A DNA stretch of 64,000 bases from Hyphomicrobiales bacterium. GTDB lineage: Bacteria; Pseudomonadota; Alphaproteobacteria; Rhizobiales; Rhizobiaceae. Made by a program: the position numbers and the translations under genes. The stretch is from positions 1 to 64,000 of the forward strand of contig UBXV01000017.1 of the NCBI GenBank assembly GCA_900469625.1, read 5' to 3'. Positions 28,497 through 37,789 of this stretch are shown here, piece after piece. Every line of letters starts with the position of its first letter. Positions within the stretch are counted from its first letter, which is position 1. The notes beneath the pieces were generated by a model. It saw only the letters and a list, made by a program, of their open reading frames with translations, was not told the DNA's origin and did not search any database.

Positions 28497-29411
28497 TCAC
28501 TCCAGCCCGGGAATGCCGCCGATCTGCTCGGCCAGAAAATCGACCAGCAACCGCACGCGCGCGATGCCTGCACGATCGGGCACGATCAGCATGCTCAGCG
28601 GCACCGACGACAGCCCGTAGTGGGGAAGAATTGCCTGAAGCCGACCGGCCGCGAGCAGGTCGTCGACGAGCCAGCGATGGGCGGGCGCGATCCCGCGACC
28701 GGCGACAAGCGCTTCGCGCGCCGCCAGCCCGTGGTCCACTCGCAGGCGCCCATGGAAAGGCACCATATCTCGCTCCCCGTTCTTCCCGTGGAGCTCCACC
28801 ATGTCGCTTCCTGCCACATTCGACATGCGAATGCCCTCGTGTTTGGCGAGGTCCCTTGGGGCGATCGGTATGCCCCGTCTTGCGAGATACTCCGGCGACG
28901 CGACCAGCAGTCGCTGGCTTTGTCCGAGCACCCGCAGCTTCATCGAGCTATCGGTGAGCGGCCCCAGCCGAAGCGCGATGTCGATGCCCTCTCGCACGAG
29001 ATCGATGCGTTCGTCGGTCATGCTGAGATCGACGCCGATATCCGGATAGAGTTCCTGGAACGCAAAGATCAGCCGCGTGGCATGGAGAACGCCGAACGCA
29101 GCCGTGCATGAGATCCGGATGGTGCCAGCCGAGGCCCCGCGTGTGCCCCGCGCCTCATCGCCGGCCTGCTCTACGAGGCGCAGGATCTGCACGCTGTTGG
29201 TGTAATATCGGCTGCCCTCGTCGGTCATCGTCACGCGCCTGGTCGTGCGGCTGATGAGCGGGACGCCCAGTGCTTCCTCCAATTCGCGCAAGTGCCGCGT
29301 CACCGTCGACTGCCCAAGCCCGAGCTCGCGCGCGACGGCCGAGAGGTTGCCCCGTTCGGCGACGCGAACGAATGTCCTCATCCGTTCGAGCGTGATATCC
29401 GATTTATCCAT
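28497..29411 (-). CDS. LysR-family transcriptional regulator
   Basis: 304 residues. N-terminal helix-turn-helix: MRTFVRVAERGNLSAVAREL then GLGQSTVTRHLRELEEALGV and LISRTTRRVTMTDEG. The remainder is a LysR substrate-binding domain. ATG 29411 chosen; an ATG 12 bases upstream (29423) is in frame. Divergent from the quinone-reductase-type gene across 95 bases, so it probably controls that gene. Confidence 0.9.
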   Translation of the reverse strand: MDKSDITLERMRTFVRVAERGNLSAVARELGLGQSTVTRHLRELEEALGVPLISRTTRRVTMTDEGSRYYTNSVQILRLVEQAGDEARGTRGASAGTIRISCTAAFGVLHATRLIFAFQELYPDIGVDLSMTDERIDLVREGIDIALRLGPLTDSSMKLRVLGQSQRLLVASPEYLARRGIPIAPRDLAKHEGIRMSNVAGSDMVELHGKNGERDMVPFHGRLRVDHGLAAREALVAGRGIAPAHRWLVDDLLAAGRLQAILPHYGLSSVPLSMLIVPDRAGIARVRLLVDFLAEQIGGIPGLE

Positions 29412-29506
29412 TTTCTGGCACAATCATATGCATTCCCAAGATGTAGTGAACGGGACGAACGGCGTCTACATCAAAGGTCGGTTTTTCATCACAGGGATTG
29501 CTGACC

Positions 29507-30304
29507 ATGAAAGTTCTGCTCGTTTTTGCTCATCCGGAACCGCGCTCGCTCAACGGAGCGCTGCGCGACGTCGCCATCCGCGAATTGCAAGCGCAAGGCC
29601 ACGAAGTCCGTGTTACAGATCTCTATGCCGACAACTGGAAATCGGAGATCGATCGGGCCGACTTTCCTTCGCTTGAAACCGAACCGCCGTTTCAGCCGAG
29701 CCGCGCCTCGAAAGCGGCGTTTGCAGCCGGTGTTCTGACCGACGATGTAAAGTCAGAACACGAAAAGCTGCTTTGGGCGGATACGCTCATCCTGCAATTT
29801 CCGCTGTGGTGGTACACGATGCCAGCGATCCTGAAAGGGTGGGTCGATCGGGTCTATGCCTATGGATTTGCCTATGGTGTCGGCGAACACAGCGACGCCC
29901 ATTGGGGCGATCGCTTCGGCGAAGGAACTTTCAAGGGAAAGCGGGCGATGCTGATCGTCACCACCGGCGGCTGGCAGGAACATTACTCCGCCCGTGGGGT
30001 CAACGGACCGATCGACGACCTCCTCTTCCCCATCAATCACGGCATTCTCTATTATCCAGGCTATGACGTATTGCCACCGTTCGTCGCCTACCGCGTCGAC
30101 CGCATCGACGAGGCAGGTTTCGAGGATCTCGCCGAGCGCCTGCGCACGCGGATGAGGACGCTTTCGACCACCGCGCCCATCCCGTATCGGCGCCAGAACG
30201 GCGGCGATTATCTCATCCCGAGCCTCGAGCTGCGTCCGGGCCTTGGCAAGCCCACCGCAACCGGGTTCTCCCTCCACCTCGAAGGCTCAGAGACTGCAGG
30301 CTAG
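29507..30304 (+). CDS. Flavodoxin-like NAD(P)H:quinone oxidoreductase
   Basis: 265 residues of the MdaB/KefF/NQO1 family. Landmarks are MKVLLVFAHPEPRSLNGAL at the start, LILQFPLWWYTMPAILKGW near residue 100, DRVYAYGFAYG and LIVTTGGWQEHYSARG near 155. Such FMN/FAD enzymes reduce quinones by two electrons. ATG 29507 follows AGGGA at about 10 bases; an ATG at 29498 adds three residues. Divergent LysR gene suggests redox- or quinone-responsive control (inference). Confidence 0.9.
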   Translation: MKVLLVFAHPEPRSLNGALRDVAIRELQAQGHEVRVTDLYADNWKSEIDRADFPSLETEPPFQPSRASKAAFAAGVLTDDVKSEHEKLLWADTLILQFPLWWYTMPAILKGWVDRVYAYGFAYGVGEHSDAHWGDRFGEGTFKGKRAMLIVTTGGWQEHYSARGVNGPIDDLLFPINHGILYYPGYDVLPPFVAYRVDRIDEAGFEDLAERLRTRMRTLSTTAPIPYRRQNGGDYLIPSLELRPGLGKPTATGFSLHLEGSETAG

Positions 30305-30738
30305 ACGAGCGTTTCGGGGCCGCCGGCGTGCTGCTCGCAGTAGCGCGCGGCGAGCTGTGATCCCACTCCGCGGACCCGGGCGTCGAGAGCAGCTGATTCT
30401 GTCCGTGAGGCAGCGATGCTCATCCAATCTGCAGCGGCAAGTGACTGAAGGTCCAACTTTTGGCCCTGCAGGCGGACGCCGCGGATCAAGAACCGCCTAA
30501 GAATTCGTAAACTCGACGCTTCATTTCTGCATTGAGGGCTTGATGTCAGCTTGATGTCAGCTTTCTATGATGGCTTAGCAGTCGCTGGCGCCCCCGTGGA
30601 GGCGGGATCGCTGGTTGCGCACTGGGAGGAAGTTACCAATCCGGTCAGCGACAAGGGTCCTTGGGCACCGTCGCGTCTTCCCGTTCGCACGCAGAAACAA
30701 CGTGCGCGTGGAAAATCGCGCCTCATGGAGGACTGACC
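30305..30738. other. 434-base intergenic region upstream of tctC
   Basis: It contains a minus-strand open frame (30301-30489, 62 residues, ending next to the quinone-reductase stop) that I could not support as a gene, the tandem 11-base repeat at 30538-30559, and the strong ribosome site of tctC. No terminator with a T-run was found. Confidence 0.5.
30538..30559. promoter_or_regulatory. Candidate TctD binding site: tandem 11-bp direct repeat
   Basis: GCTTGATGTCA occurs twice in perfect tandem (30538-30548 and 30549-30559), with a weaker third copy (GCTTTCTATGA) after it. This gives ATGTCAG-N4-ATGTCAG, the geometry of PhoB/OmpR-type boxes (7-base half-sites spaced 11 bases apart). It lies 179 bases upstream of the tctC start. 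Confidence 0.5.
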
Positions 30739-31683
30739 TTGAAACACTTTTTCCTGGCATCCATTCTCGCCGGCGCAATGGCGCTGCCGGCTTATGCGGC
30801 TGACTACACCATCATCGCTCCGGCAAATCCGGGCGGCGGCTGGGACCAGACCGCTCGCTCGCTCCAGACCGTCCTGCAGCAGGAAGGCATCTCCGGCAAC
30901 GTTCAGGTTCAGAACGTACCGGGCGCCGGCGGCACCATCGGTCTCGCCCAGTTCGCAAGCCAGCAGAAGGGCAACCCGAACGCCCTGATCGTCGGCGGCT
31001 ACGTCATGGTCGGCGCAATCCTGACCAACAAGTCGCCGGTTACCCTGAAGGACGTTACCCCGATCGCGCGCCTCACCGGCGAATTTGAAGCGATCGTCGT
31101 TCCGGCCGCTTCCGAGATCAAGACGATGGCTGACCTCGTCGCGGCTCTGAAGAAGGATCCGGGCGCCGTGTCGTGGGCTGGCGGTTCTGCCGGCGGTACC
31201 GACCATATCGCCGTTGGCCTGATCGCCAAGGCGGCTGGCGTCGACCCGACCAAGATCAACTACATCGCCTATTCCGGCGGCGGCGAAGCCCTTGCAGCCA
31301 TTCTCGGCAGCCAGGTTACCGCCGGCATCTCCGGTTACGGCGAATTCGAAGCCCAGGTGAAGGCCGGCACGCTGCGCCTCATCGCAGTCTCGAGCGGCGA
31401 ACGCCTCGCCGGCATCGACGCCCCGACGCTGAAGGAATCCGGCCTCGACGTCGTCGTTGAAAACTGGCGCATGGTTGCAGCCGCTCCTGGCCTGACCGAC
31501 GAGCAGAAGGCAGCCGTTTCGGCTGACGTCGAAAAGCTCGCCAAGTCGGCCGGCTGGCAGGAAGTGCTCAAGACCAAGGGCTGGCAGGATAGCTATCTCT
31601 CTGGCGACGCATTCGCCGCCCAGCTCGACAAGGACGTTTCGGCCACCGAAGGCGTTCTGAAAGACATTGGACTGGTGAAATGA
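30739..31683 (+). CDS. tctC: Tripartite tricarboxylate transporter substrate-binding protein TctC
   Basis: 314 residues, Bug family periplasmic receptor. Start TTG 30739 is supported by GGAGG at 30727-30731 (7 bases) and opens a signal peptide (LKHFFLASILAGAMALPAYA); in-frame ATG 30661 lacks a ribosome site and would bury the signal. Mature sequence ADYTIIAPANPGGGWDQTAR then NVPGAGGTIGLAQFA and YIAYSGGGEALAAIL is the Bug/TctC pattern. It delivers citrate or a related carboxylate to TctBA. First gene of tctCBA. Confidence 0.93.
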   Translation: MKHFFLASILAGAMALPAYAADYTIIAPANPGGGWDQTARSLQTVLQQEGISGNVQVQNVPGAGGTIGLAQFASQQKGNPNALIVGGYVMVGAILTNKSPVTLKDVTPIARLTGEFEAIVVPAASEIKTMADLVAALKKDPGAVSWAGGSAGGTDHIAVGLIAKAAGVDPTKINYIAYSGGGEALAAILGSQVTAGISGYGEFEAQVKAGTLRLIAVSSGERLAGIDAPTLKESGLDVVVENWRMVAAAPGLTDEQKAAVSADVEKLAKSAGWQEVLKTKGWQDSYLSGDAFAAQLDKDVSATEGVLKDIGLVK

Positions 31684-32171
31684 GCAAGGGCCACAACCCT
31701 TCAACCGCAACGCGTCGCCCGGATCGGGCGGCGCTCTTCATCGCGGCCGTGCTTGCCGCCATCGCCGGCCTCATTTTCTGGGACGTGTCGCGCCTTTCGG
31801 GCGCTGCCGGTTACTCCCAGGTCGGGCCGACGACGGTACCCTATGCAATCGCATGCTGTCTCGCCGGTCTTGCCGTCTGGACCGTATTTGCGGCATTCCG
31901 CAACGATTTCCCCGAGCGCGAGCGCCAGGAAATCTCGCCGGTCATCTGGATCGTCGCCGGGCTTGCAGCACAGATGCTGCTCCTGAACGTCGCAGGCTTT
32001 TCGATCGCCACCGGCATTCTCTTTGCGTTCACCGCGCGTGGCTTCGGCAAGCGTAAGCTCTGGTTCTCCCTGCCAGTCGGCATTGCGCTCTGTTTTGCCG
32101 TGTGGGTGATTTTCGCCAAGCTCCTGCAGTTGTCGCTGCCCGCAGGGCCGCTTGAACATCTGTTCTTCTAA
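31680..32171 (+). CDS. tctB: Tripartite tricarboxylate transporter small membrane subunit TctB
   Basis: 163 residues with four predicted hydrophobic segments ([75 protein letters not shown]). ATG 31680 overlaps the tctC stop by ATGA. Length and topology match TctB; sequence is weakly conserved in this family, so the call rests on position between tctC and tctA. Confidence 0.9.
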   Translation: MSKGHNPSTATRRPDRAALFIAAVLAAIAGLIFWDVSRLSGAAGYSQVGPTTVPYAIACCLAGLAVWTVFAAFRNDFPERERQEISPVIWIVAGLAAQMLLLNVAGFSIATGILFAFTARGFGKRKLWFSLPVGIALCFAVWVIFAKLLQLSLPAGPLEHLFF

Positions 32172-32185
32172 GAGGGCCGTCAACC

Positions 32186-33703
32186 ATGGCTACTTTTGAT
32201 TTCCTGCTTCAGGGGCTGTGGGTTGCTGCCCAGCCGATGAACCTGCTCTATGCACTGATCGGCGTGACGCTTGGAACCGCCGTCGGCGTTCTGCCGGGCA
32301 TCGGCCCGGCCCTGACCGTGGCCCTCTTGCTGCCGGTCACCTATCAGCTCGATCCGGCCGGCTCGCTCATCATGTTCGCCGGCATCTATTACGGCGGCAT
32401 GTATGGCGGCTCGACGACGTCGATCCTGCTCAACACGCCCGGTGAAAGCGCCTCGATCGTTACCGCGCTCGAGGGCAACAAGATGGCGCGCGCCGGACGG
32501 GGCGGACCCGCCCTTGCGACCGCCGCCATCGGTTCGTTCGTGGCCGGCCTGATCGCGACGCTCGGACTTGCCTTCATCGCGCCCTACATCGTCAAGCTGG
32601 CGCTGGTCTTCGGTCCGCGCGAATACTTCGCGCTGATGGTTCTCGCCTTCGTCACCGTGTCTTCGGCATTCGGCGACAGCACGCTTCGTGGCCTTACGGC
32701 GCTCTTCGTCGGCCTGGCGCTGTCCGTCGTCGGCATCGACCAGTTGACCGGCCAGGCGCGCCTCTCCTTCGGCGTTCCCGAACTGCTCGATGGCATCGAG
32801 GTCACCACGCTCGCCGTGGCGATGTTTGCAATCGGCGAGACGCTGTTCATTGCGGCCCAAGGCGCAAAGGGCCCGGACAAGGTCGAGGCCGTGCGCGGTT
32901 CGATCTGGATGAGCAAGCTCGATTGGGCGCGCTCGTGGAAGCCCTGGCTCCGCGGTACGTTCATCGGCTTCCCGATCGGCGCCATGCCGGCCGGCGGCGC
33001 CGAGATCGGCACCTTCCTGTCCTATGCCGCTGAAAAGCGCCTGACCAAACATCCGGAAGAGTTCGGCAACGGCGCCATCGAAGGCGTCGCCGGTCCGGAA
33101 GCGGCCAACAATGCTTCGGCTGCCGGCACGCTCGTTCCGCTCCTGACGCTCGGCCTGCCGACCACGGCAACCGCCGCCATCATGCTCGCGGGCTTCCAGC
33201 AGTACGGCCTGCAGCCCGGTCCGCTTTTGTTTGCGACCAACCCGCAGCTCGTCTGGGGCCTGATCGCCAGCCTGCTGATTGCCAACTTCATGCTGCTCGT
33301 CCTGAACCTGCCGCTGATCGGCCTTTGGGTGAAGCTGCTGACCATCCCGAAGCCTTGGCTTTACGCAGGCATCCTGCTGTTTGCCACGCTCGGCACCATC
33401 GGCGCCAACCCTTCAGTCTACGAGCTCGGCATGCTGCTCGCCTTCGGCCTGCTCGGTTATGCCATGCGCGTCTTCGGCTATCCGATTGCGCCTGTCGTCG
33501 TCGGCCTGATCCTCGGCCCGCTCGCCGAGCAGCAGCTCCGCCGGGCGCTGGCGATCAGCCAGGGCGACGTCAGCGTGCTGTTCACCTCGCCGATCGCAGC
33601 CGTGCTTCTGGTCGTTGCCGCCGCAGCGCTGATCATCCCGCTGATCCTCAGGGCTCGCGGTCGCGGTGAAGTGCTGTCGCAGCTCGCTGCCAACGAAGAC
33701 TGA
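32186..33703 (+). CDS. tctA: Tripartite tricarboxylate transporter large membrane subunit TctA
   Basis: 505 residues, about twelve membrane segments. Family motifs are [21 protein letters not shown] near residue 30, [20 protein letters not shown] near 68, [20 protein letters not shown] near 260 and [24 protein letters not shown] near 325. Starts 14 bases after tctB with GAGGG upstream. Main permease of the citrate-type uptake system, sodium- or proton-driven (family knowledge). Confidence 0.96.
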   Translation: MATFDFLLQGLWVAAQPMNLLYALIGVTLGTAVGVLPGIGPALTVALLLPVTYQLDPAGSLIMFAGIYYGGMYGGSTTSILLNTPGESASIVTALEGNKMARAGRGGPALATAAIGSFVAGLIATLGLAFIAPYIVKLALVFGPREYFALMVLAFVTVSSAFGDSTLRGLTALFVGLALSVVGIDQLTGQARLSFGVPELLDGIEVTTLAVAMFAIGETLFIAAQGAKGPDKVEAVRGSIWMSKLDWARSWKPWLRGTFIGFPIGAMPAGGAEIGTFLSYAAEKRLTKHPEEFGNGAIEGVAGPEAANNASAAGTLVPLLTLGLPTTATAAIMLAGFQQYGLQPGPLLFATNPQLVWGLIASLLIANFMLLVLNLPLIGLWVKLLTIPKPWLYAGILLFATLGTIGANPSVYELGMLLAFGLLGYAMRVFGYPIAPVVVGLILGPLAEQQLRRALAISQGDVSVLFTSPIAAVLLVVAAAALIIPLILRARGRGEVLSQLAANED

Positions 33704-33752
33704 CGAACCACGCCGCGCCATCACCTGTTCAGGGATGACGTGGTCCCGACCT

Positions 33753-33853
33753 TCTGCATCGCTCTCTCGATCTCGTCCGATCCGGGAACGATGCAGGAGC
33801 CTCCCAAGGCTCAAATAGCAGGCCCGGTCGATGGATAGTCGACCGGGCCTGCT
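33753..33853 (+). terminator. Double hairpin after tctA
   Basis: Inverted repeat CTGCATCG (33753-33760) with CGATGCAG (33789-33796) is followed by a perfect 15-bp stem at 33817-33831 and 33839-33853 around a 7-base loop. The second stem alone is strong enough to end tctCBA transcription, though no T-run follows. Confidence 0.7.
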
Positions 33854-33950
33854 TCCGTTGCATGGCTGGGGTGTCCAATTGTGCATTGCAAAAAGACCTG
33901 GCAAGTCCCATCTTTTGCTCATCAGAGAGAAAACGAAAGCGAGCAAAGAG

Positions 33951-34118
33951 ATGGCTACCACAACTTACCGCAAGGGTTTCATCGGCCGCGCATTCGCAGT
34001 TCTCGGCGCCGCTAGCGCTGCTGCAGCTGCTGTCGAAGGCCACCGCCGCCCCAAGGCGAGCGACCTGCGCACCCTCGGCATCGATCCGGCGAACTTCCCG
34101 GACGCAGGCCGCAACTAA
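33951..34118 (+). CDS. Small hypothetical protein, 55 residues
   Basis: MATTTYRKGFIGRAFAVLGA followed by an alanine-rich stretch, VEGHRRPKASDLRTLGID and PANFPDAGRN. AAGAG lies just before the ATG. The first half could be one amphipathic or weakly hydrophobic helix; the C-terminal motif RxxxxDLRTLGID resembles small DUF1127-like rhizobial proteins only in length. No function assignable. Codon use is like the neighbours. It lies about 100 bases after the strong hairpin behind tctA, so it has its own promoter. Confidence 0.65.
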   Translation: MATTTYRKGFIGRAFAVLGAASAAAAAVEGHRRPKASDLRTLGIDPANFPDAGRN

Positions 34119-34314
34119 CAGAAAATTCCGGCGCCAGTCGTAACGACAGGGCGCCCTATCCTCCCAAGGATGAGACGGCTCGACATCGAGGGATGGCGGG
34201 CCGTTATTTTTTGGTGATCGACCTTGTGAACGCGACAACGCGGATCGCGTTTGTGCCCTGCTCCCACCTCACGGATGAGGCTCGCCCAGGGGCGACGGCG
34301 ACCTGCAGCCCGGC

Positions 34315-34590
34315 TCAGCGGCGCCCGGTTGCCATCCTCATCAGACTGCGCATGCGCTCTCGCAGGATGCGGCCCCAGGGCACCTCGGCGTCGATCGCGC
34401 GGTAGCCGGCCTGGGTCAGCGAAAAGCGCACGTCACCATCGATCTCGCGCCTTATGATGTATTGCATGTTCAAGGCGCGAAACACGGCAGCATGAAGCTC
34501 CTGCGGCCAGTCGATCTCATCGGCCGGCACCCGATGCCCACCCGCCCGGTAAACCTCTTCCAGCACCCGCTTCAAATCGCCTGAAATCAT
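34315..34590 (-). CDS. Hypothetical protein, possible winged-helix fold
   Basis: 91 residues from ATG 34590 (MISGDLKRVLEEVYRAGG); GGAGGG lies immediately upstream, unusually close, so the start may be slightly downstream. A TTG at 34650 would add 20 residues. The sequence RALNMQYIIRREIDGDVRFS with LTQAGYRAID has the look of a small winged-helix domain (helix then beta-wing). No family recognised. Its minus-strand neighbour DUF475 gene is upstream in the same direction. Confidence 0.55.
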   Translation of the reverse strand: MISGDLKRVLEEVYRAGGHRVPADEIDWPQELHAAVFRALNMQYIIRREIDGDVRFSLTQAGYRAIDAEVPWGRILRERMRSLMRMATGRR

Positions 34591-34712
34591 CCCTCCGTTA
34601 TCCAGGGACCGGCGCCGTTTGGCAATGGCGGCGTCGCCCGCAACGCGCAACGCAAAAGGCCCCGGCGCGATTGCACCGGGGCCTCTTAAAGGCTTGTCAG
34701 CCGTCGTGCCGC

Positions 34713-35816
34713 TTAGGCTTCGACGCGGGCCTGACCGTGGCCTGCTTCACCGCGCAGTTCCGCTTCGCGCTCCCGCCTGTTGTGGCGGATCGACGACCAG
34801 AGCGAGATGCCGATCAGGGCAGCGCCGCCGAGGCCGGTGATCACTTCGGGGATGTGCACCAGCGTCTGGAAATACATCACCACCGAAAGGATCAGGATCG
34901 CGTAGAACGCGCCGTGTTCCAGATAGCGGTACTCGGCCAGCGTCCCCTTCTCCACCAGCATGATCGTCATCGAGCGCACATACATGGCGCCGATGCCAAG
35001 GCCGATGGCGATGATGAAGAGGTTCTGCGTCAGGGCGAAGGCGCCGATAACGCCGTCGAACGAGAAGCTCGCATCCAGCACTTCGAGGTAGAGGAAGGCT
35101 CCGAAGCCGCCCTTTGCCGAAGCGTCCAGCGTCTGCTGGGACGCGTCGAGCAGACCGCCGACCACCTCGACCGCGAGGAACGTCAGAAGGCCGTAGATGC
35201 CCGAGTAGACGAAGGTGTGCGCGTCGGCAGGCTCGAGAAGCCTGGAGAAGCCGAGAATGAGCGCCAGCACGAAGGCAATTTCAATGCCCTTGATCGTGGC
35301 GAAGCGCGCCATCTTGCTTTCGACCCACGAGATCCAGTGCACGTCCTTCTCGTTGTCGAAGAAGTAGGTGAGACCGACCATCATCAGGAAGGTTCCGCCA
35401 AAGGCGGCGATCGGAAGGTGCGCATCGTTCATGATGCGGGCATATTCTTCCGGTCTGGTCGCTGCCAGCATGATGGCATCGATCGGGCCGATGCTTGCCG
35501 CGATAACGACGATGAGCAGCGGGAAGACGATGCGCATGCCGAAGACGGCGATGATGATACCCCAGGTCAGGAAGCGGTGCTGCCACTCCGGGGTCATGTC
35601 CTTCAGCTTGTTCGCGTTGACGATCGCGTTGTCGAAGGACAGCGAGATTTCAAGAACGGCCAGCACGGTGCAGATGAAGAACACCGAAGCCATGCCGCCG
35701 ATCGTGCCGGTCGATTGCCAGCCGAGCCACGCGCCGAGCGCGAGGCCGACCGCGGTGACGATGAAGGCCCACTTGAAATAGCCGAGCGAGCTTGCGTGCG
35801 TGTGAGGCTGTGTCAT
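34713..35816 (-). CDS. DUF475/TerC-superfamily integral membrane protein
   Basis: 367 residues, about nine membrane segments. Landmarks of the DUF475 group within the TerC/LysE-like superfamily: LAVLEISLSFDNAIVNANKL near residue 60 with the acidic Glu/Asp pair in a membrane helix, and YLEVLDASFSFDGVIGAFAL near 255 as its inverted-repeat partner. TerC relatives move or protect against metal ions such as manganese; the role here is unproven. ATG 35816 follows GGAGG at about 7 bases; 29 upstream in-frame codons are less likely. Confidence 0.88.
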   Translation of the reverse strand: MTQPHTHASSLGYFKWAFIVTAVGLALGAWLGWQSTGTIGGMASVFFICTVLAVLEISLSFDNAIVNANKLKDMTPEWQHRFLTWGIIIAVFGMRIVFPLLIVVIAASIGPIDAIMLAATRPEEYARIMNDAHLPIAAFGGTFLMMVGLTYFFDNEKDVHWISWVESKMARFATIKGIEIAFVLALILGFSRLLEPADAHTFVYSGIYGLLTFLAVEVVGGLLDASQQTLDASAKGGFGAFLYLEVLDASFSFDGVIGAFALTQNLFIIAIGLGIGAMYVRSMTIMLVEKGTLAEYRYLEHGAFYAILILSVVMYFQTLVHIPEVITGLGGAALIGISLWSSIRHNRREREAELRGEAGHGQARVEA

Positions 35817-36266
35817 CGACGGGCCTCCTTCGCGCGCACGACACCCGGTTCCGAGAAGAAGTGGGGTTTTGAAACGAAAATACGCACGGCCGAAAGGGCA
35901 CATGCGTTAGGCATGAGATCAGTTTTCATGGTAGCTAATCCGCCGGCTACTTTGCTGGCGGTACCGACATCACGAGAGCGCCGTAAAAACTCTCGCCAGA
36001 GGGGCCCGGCACCAGTGTTCATCCCGCGGTCCGATGTCTGGTCGGCGAGATCACCCTTTAACTAGCAGCGCCATGCGTTACGTCAAGAGGCAACGCCACC
36101 GCCCACAGGATGATCGGGTACCGCCAATGCGAAATCCTGGATTGCAGCGCCGAATTCGCCCCGATCCATTCATTCGTAAAACTTATGGTCCCATACCGAG
36201 TGGGCGATGGATTGCTGCTGCGGAATGTGCAAAAGGCTCGTGCGAACACGTTTGAAAGCCGCCGCC
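35817..36266. other. 450-base intergenic region between divergent genes
   Basis: Two short inverted repeats are visible on the DUF475 side: CGAGAG (35973-35978) with CTCTCG (35990-35995), and GTAGC (35931-35935) with GCTAC (35946-35950). They could form part of a structured leader, but I could not match any known metal riboswitch. Nothing else recognised. Confidence 0.35.
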
Positions 36267-37175
36267 ATGACCCTCATCGCCACCTCCGCAACCGCGCCGA
36301 ACGCCGCGCGCACGGGTGTCATCATCATGCTGCTCGGCATGCTGATGTTCTCGCTCAACGACGTCATGGGCAAATGGCTGGTTGCGACCTATTCCGTCAG
36401 CCAGCTGATGGTGATCCGCAGTATCGCGGCACTGCTCGTGCTTTCACCCTTCATCCTCAGGCGCGGCCTGCGTTCGATGCTGCGCGTCGAACGCCCCTGG
36501 CTGCAAGCGCTACGCTCGCTGCTCTTTGCCGTCGACGCTTCGGCCTTCTATTTTGCCGTCGCCTACATGCCGCTCGCCGACACCATGACCTACTGGCTGG
36601 CAGCACCGATCTACGTGGCCGCGGCCTCGCCGTTCCTGCTCGGCGAAAAGGTCGGCTGGAGACGCTGGACCGCCATTCTCATCGGCTTTGCCGGCGTCGT
36701 GGTCGCGCTCGAACCGTCGAAGGACACGTTCAGCCTGCCGGCGCTGATCGCGCTCGTCGGAAGTGCTGCCTTCGCCTTCGCGCTGATGCTCGGCCGCACG
36801 CTGCGTTCGACGCCGGATACGACGCTGGTCTTCTGGCAGGTGATCGGCGCGCTCGTCTTCTCGCTGGTCGGCGTTGCCGCCAACCCGTCCGGATGGGCGC
36901 CCGTCGACGGCGAGGCCGTCCTCCAGCTCGGCATGCTGGGCATCGTTGCCATGCTCGCGCACATCCTGGTCAATCGCGCGTTGAAGCTTGCGGATGCCGC
37001 GACCGTGGTGCCACTGCAATACACGCTGCTGCTGTGGGCCGTCGTCTTCGGCTGGTTCTTCTTCGGCGACATGCCGCGTCCGACCGTCATCATCGGCGCC
37101 GCCCTGATCGTCGCCTCGGGGCTCTTCATCTTCTTCCGCGAACAGCAGTTGAAGAAACAGGCCACAAACGTGTGA
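36267..37175 (+). CDS. EamA/DMT-family membrane transporter
   Basis: 302 residues with ten predicted membrane helices in two EamA repeats (GVIIMLLGMLMFSLNDVMGK ... ALIGLVGSAAFAFALMLGR). SVSQLMVIRSIAALLVLSP and RALKLADAATVVPLQYTLLLWAVVFGW are typical of the drug/metabolite transporter superfamily. ATG 36267 gives the normal length; upstream in-frame codons at 36207 are less likely. Substrate not predictable; it may export a metabolite. Confidence 0.88.
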   Translation: MTLIATSATAPNAARTGVIIMLLGMLMFSLNDVMGKWLVATYSVSQLMVIRSIAALLVLSPFILRRGLRSMLRVERPWLQALRSLLFAVDASAFYFAVAYMPLADTMTYWLAAPIYVAAASPFLLGEKVGWRRWTAILIGFAGVVVALEPSKDTFSLPALIALVGSAAFAFALMLGRTLRSTPDTTLVFWQVIGALVFSLVGVAANPSGWAPVDGEAVLQLGMLGIVAMLAHILVNRALKLADAATVVPLQYTLLLWAVVFGWFFFGDMPRPTVIIGAALIVASGLFIFFREQQLKKQATNV

Positions 37176-37264
37176 CCGCAAGCCTGTGGGAACGACGGGC
37201 AGGGTTTCGCTTGGCGTCTTCCTCTGATACCTGGCACCCGTCTCAACGCTGAAGGGAGGCTCAC

Positions 37265-37660
37265 ATGGCCAAGGCAATCCACTCGATGATCCGCGTACTC
37301 GACGAAAAGAAGTCGGTGGATTTCTATCGGACAGCCTTCGCGCTCGAGATCGCCGAGCGGCTCGATTTCGACACCTTCACGTTGATCTACCTTGCGAATG
37401 CGGAGAGCGAATTCGAGCTCGAGCTGACTGTCAACAAGGACCGCATCGAACCCTACGCGCTCGGCGACGGCTACGGCCATCTCGCTCTGTCGGTGAGCGA
37501 CCTCGACAGCGAGCACACGCGGTTGACCGAGGCCGGGCTCAGCCCGAACAAGATCGTCGAGTTCAATCGCGACGGCGTACTGCTGGCGCGGTTTTTCTTC
37601 ATCACCGATCCGGACGGCTACAAGATCGAAGTTCTGCAGCGTCACGGCCGCTACAAGTGA
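37265..37660 (+). CDS. Glyoxalase I-type metalloenzyme (lactoylglutathione lyase family)
   Basis: 131 residues of the VOC superfamily. Expected metal ligands are visible: His6 (AIHSMIRVLD), Glu in AESEFELELT near 57, His in GYGHLALSV near 76 and Glu in GYKIEVLQRHG near 122. YRTAFALEIAERLDF follows the glyoxalase pattern. GAAGGGAGG lies before ATG 37265. It likely detoxifies methylglyoxal with glutathione. Confidence 0.88.
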   Translation: MAKAIHSMIRVLDEKKSVDFYRTAFALEIAERLDFDTFTLIYLANAESEFELELTVNKDRIEPYALGDGYGHLALSVSDLDSEHTRLTEAGLSPNKIVEFNRDGVLLARFFFITDPDGYKIEVLQRHGRYK

Positions 37661-37789
37661 TCGCCTGACCACGATAGAAATCAATCAAAACAATAGCGAT
37701 TATCGCGCCTATCTATTTCGCTTATAGGCAGAGCGGACTTAGTGTTCCCCGGAAGCATCAAGAATGATGCGCCAACAAGGGGAACACGG

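Noticed and set aside
30301-30489. A 62-codon minus-strand frame ending next to the quinone-reductase stop.
   Set aside because: No recognisable ribosome site or family; could be a relic but not supported.
35817-36266. Metal-sensing riboswitch in the leader of the DUF475 gene.
   Set aside because: Only two short stems were found and none of the conserved yybP-ykoY core could be recognised.
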